DNA of 6,502 bases from Bacillota bacterium (GTDB taxonomy: Bacteria > Bacillota > Clostridia > Peptostreptococcales > Anaerovoracaceae), in assembly GCA_016302545.1 (NCBI GenBank), contig JAEDNK010000086.1:1-6502 (forward strand). Direction: 5' to 3'. Position numbers and translations under genes: made by a program. This document shows positions 5,861-6,502 of the stretch, in pieces. Within the stretch, counting starts at the first letter, position 1, and the number at the start of each line of letters is the position of its first letter. The notes beneath the pieces were generated by a model. That model made no database searches, had not been told where the DNA came from, and saw only the letters and a list, made by a program, of their open reading frames with translations.

Positions 5861-5918
5861 TGTTCCAAAACCCTCGTTTTTGTTCCAAAAAGGAACATTT
5901 TCATATATAATTGGAACA
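5861..5918 (+). promoter_or_regulatory. lysO-like promoter with four TGTTCC/GGAACA half-sites
   Basis: TGTTCCAAAA occurs at 5861-5870 and 5881-5890. GGAACA occurs at 5892-5897 and 5913-5918. The inner pair forms a 6-bp palindrome with a 5-bp centre, and the outer pair is symmetric about nearly the same centre (5889). A perfect TATAAT lies at 5906-5911, but no good -35 box sits 17 bp upstream (TTCCAA at best). The inner palindrome covers the -35 region and the last half-site covers the predicted start near 5918. Control by a dimeric regulator, activator or repressor, is likely; which one is not known. The stretch 5769-5860 is AT-rich and nothing further was recognised there. Confidence 0.6.
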
Positions 5919-5943
5919 GATAGATAAAAAGGAGCGTACCACC

Positions 5944-6502
5944 GTGAACACACTCATTCCCTTCATCTGCCTCGCTTTCGGGGCGGCCATAAACTGGCGC
6001 GGTCTGCCTGCACCTGTACTGAAGGCCTTCGATATAACCACAAACGCAGCGCTGATTCTGCTCATGGCAGTCATCGGCCTGAATATAGGCACCAGCCACA
6101 AGGTTATGGATAATCTGGGCATCATCGGACTGAACTGCGTTGTCATTTCGCTTTCTGCGATTATAGGAAGCGTAATTTTGGTGCGCCTTGCGGAAGCCAC
6201 TGTTATGCCTCTGGAAAAGATCCGCCTGCAGTTGGCCGAGGAAAAAATGAGTGTCGGAGCAAACAGCTGTGATGCAGAGGCCGCGGCGGCATCACAATCA
6301 AAAAGCAGCTTCTCACCCCTTATAATCGTCATGCCTGCCTGCATCGTCATCGGGATTATAGCAGGGTATTTCTGGCTGCAGGATATGAGCCGCAGCATCC
6401 TCGACAGGATTCTTACCCTATCTCTCATATTCCTCTACACGGGGGTTGGAGTCAGTCTTGGAGAAAACAAGGAAGTATTTCAATACATAAAGCGTCTCGG
6501 AG
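5944..6502 (+). CDS. lysO: LysO / DUF340-family lysine exporter (partial, first 186 aa)
   Basis: This is an inner-membrane protein resembling the LysO (YbjE, DUF340) family, which exports L-lysine. The N-terminal part has a short hydrophobic segment (4-17), then TNAALILLMAVIGLNIG (33-49), a span at 60-80, a polar linker rich in Ala, Ser and charged residues (about 84-122), and spans at 124-143 and 153-171. The segments around 45-59 and 167-186 both read roughly G-(N/V)-x-(I/L)-G, then K-V and an LG, which suggests the two-half architecture of the family. The start is GTG at 5944 with GGAG 9 nt upstream; no ATG fits as well. The gene runs off the window, so the C-terminal half is unseen. It is divergent from the tryptophan-type import operon and has its own promoter. 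Specificity for lysine is taken from the family and is not shown here. Confidence 0.75.
   Translation, partial: MNTLIPFICLAFGAAINWRGLPAPVLKAFDITTNAALILLMAVIGLNIGTSHKVMDNLGIIGLNCVVISLSAIIGSVILVRLAEATVMPLEKIRLQLAEEKMSVGANSCDAEAAAASQSKSSFSPLIIVMPACIVIGIIAGYFWLQDMSRSILDRILTLSLIFLYTGVGVSLGENKEVFQYIKRLG

Noticed and set aside
5861..5918. LexA-type SOS box
   Set aside because: Firmicute LexA sites are GAAC-N4-GTTC; here the half-sites are in the opposite order (GTTCC-N5-GGAAC).
5901..6428. Reverse-strand open frame of 175 codons
   Set aside because: It is antisense to the LysO-like gene, has low-complexity composition and no ribosome binding site, while the forward frame matches a known membrane family with a good GGAG site.

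Overview
The window looks like chromosomal DNA from a low-to-mid GC Firmicute, most likely an anaerobic member of the Clostridia. The evidence is strong AGGAGG-type ribosome binding sites, sigma-A style promoters (TTGACA, 17 bp, TAANCT), a T-box leader, a DUF1836-type protein and a lipoprotein-anchored ABC binding protein. The genus cannot be fixed from the sequence. There are five complete genes and one gene cut at each edge. No tRNA, rRNA, CRISPR array or insertion sequence was seen.

Left part (1-2160): the tail of a rightward gene of unknown function ends at 74. It converges on a leftward gene for a long-chain acyl-CoA synthetase (AMP-forming; start placed at 2015, stop at 204). Two strong hairpins lie between them. 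The synthetase has a near-ideal promoter, and a perfect 9-bp-arm palindrome is centred on its predicted transcription start, which suggests repression by a dimeric regulator. A divergent gene for a DUF1836-family, HTH-like protein starts at 2153. Its putative -35 box lies 2 bp from the synthetase -35 box.

Middle part (2648-5768): a leftward three-gene operon encodes a lipoprotein binding protein, a branched-chain-type permease and an ATPase, in the order known for the TrpXYZ-type tryptophan importer. Upstream is a T-box riboswitch that can be read element by element: a K-turn with UGA on both strands, an AGUA loop, a UGG specifier (Trp), a Stem I distal hairpin, a Stem III candidate, a 7-nt antiterminator bulge containing UGGC (complementary to a GCCA tRNA 3' end), and an overlapping terminator with a T-run. 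The tryptophan assignment therefore rests on the leader and the protein family together. Beyond the terminator the leader continues about 108 nt. This part holds an 11-bp GNRA-capped hairpin and a second, degenerate copy of the antiterminator helix with a compensatory base-pair change, which is the most unusual feature here. The operon's last gene ends 3 bp from the end of the convergent DUF1836 gene, with no terminator between.

Right part (5769-6502): a divergent, rightward gene for a LysO/DUF340-family lysine exporter starts at GTG 5944 and runs off the window. Its TATAAT box has no good -35 and is surrounded by four TGTTCC/GGAACA half-sites at about 20-bp steps. An amino-acid importer under tRNA control thus sits back to back with an amino-acid exporter under what looks like protein control.
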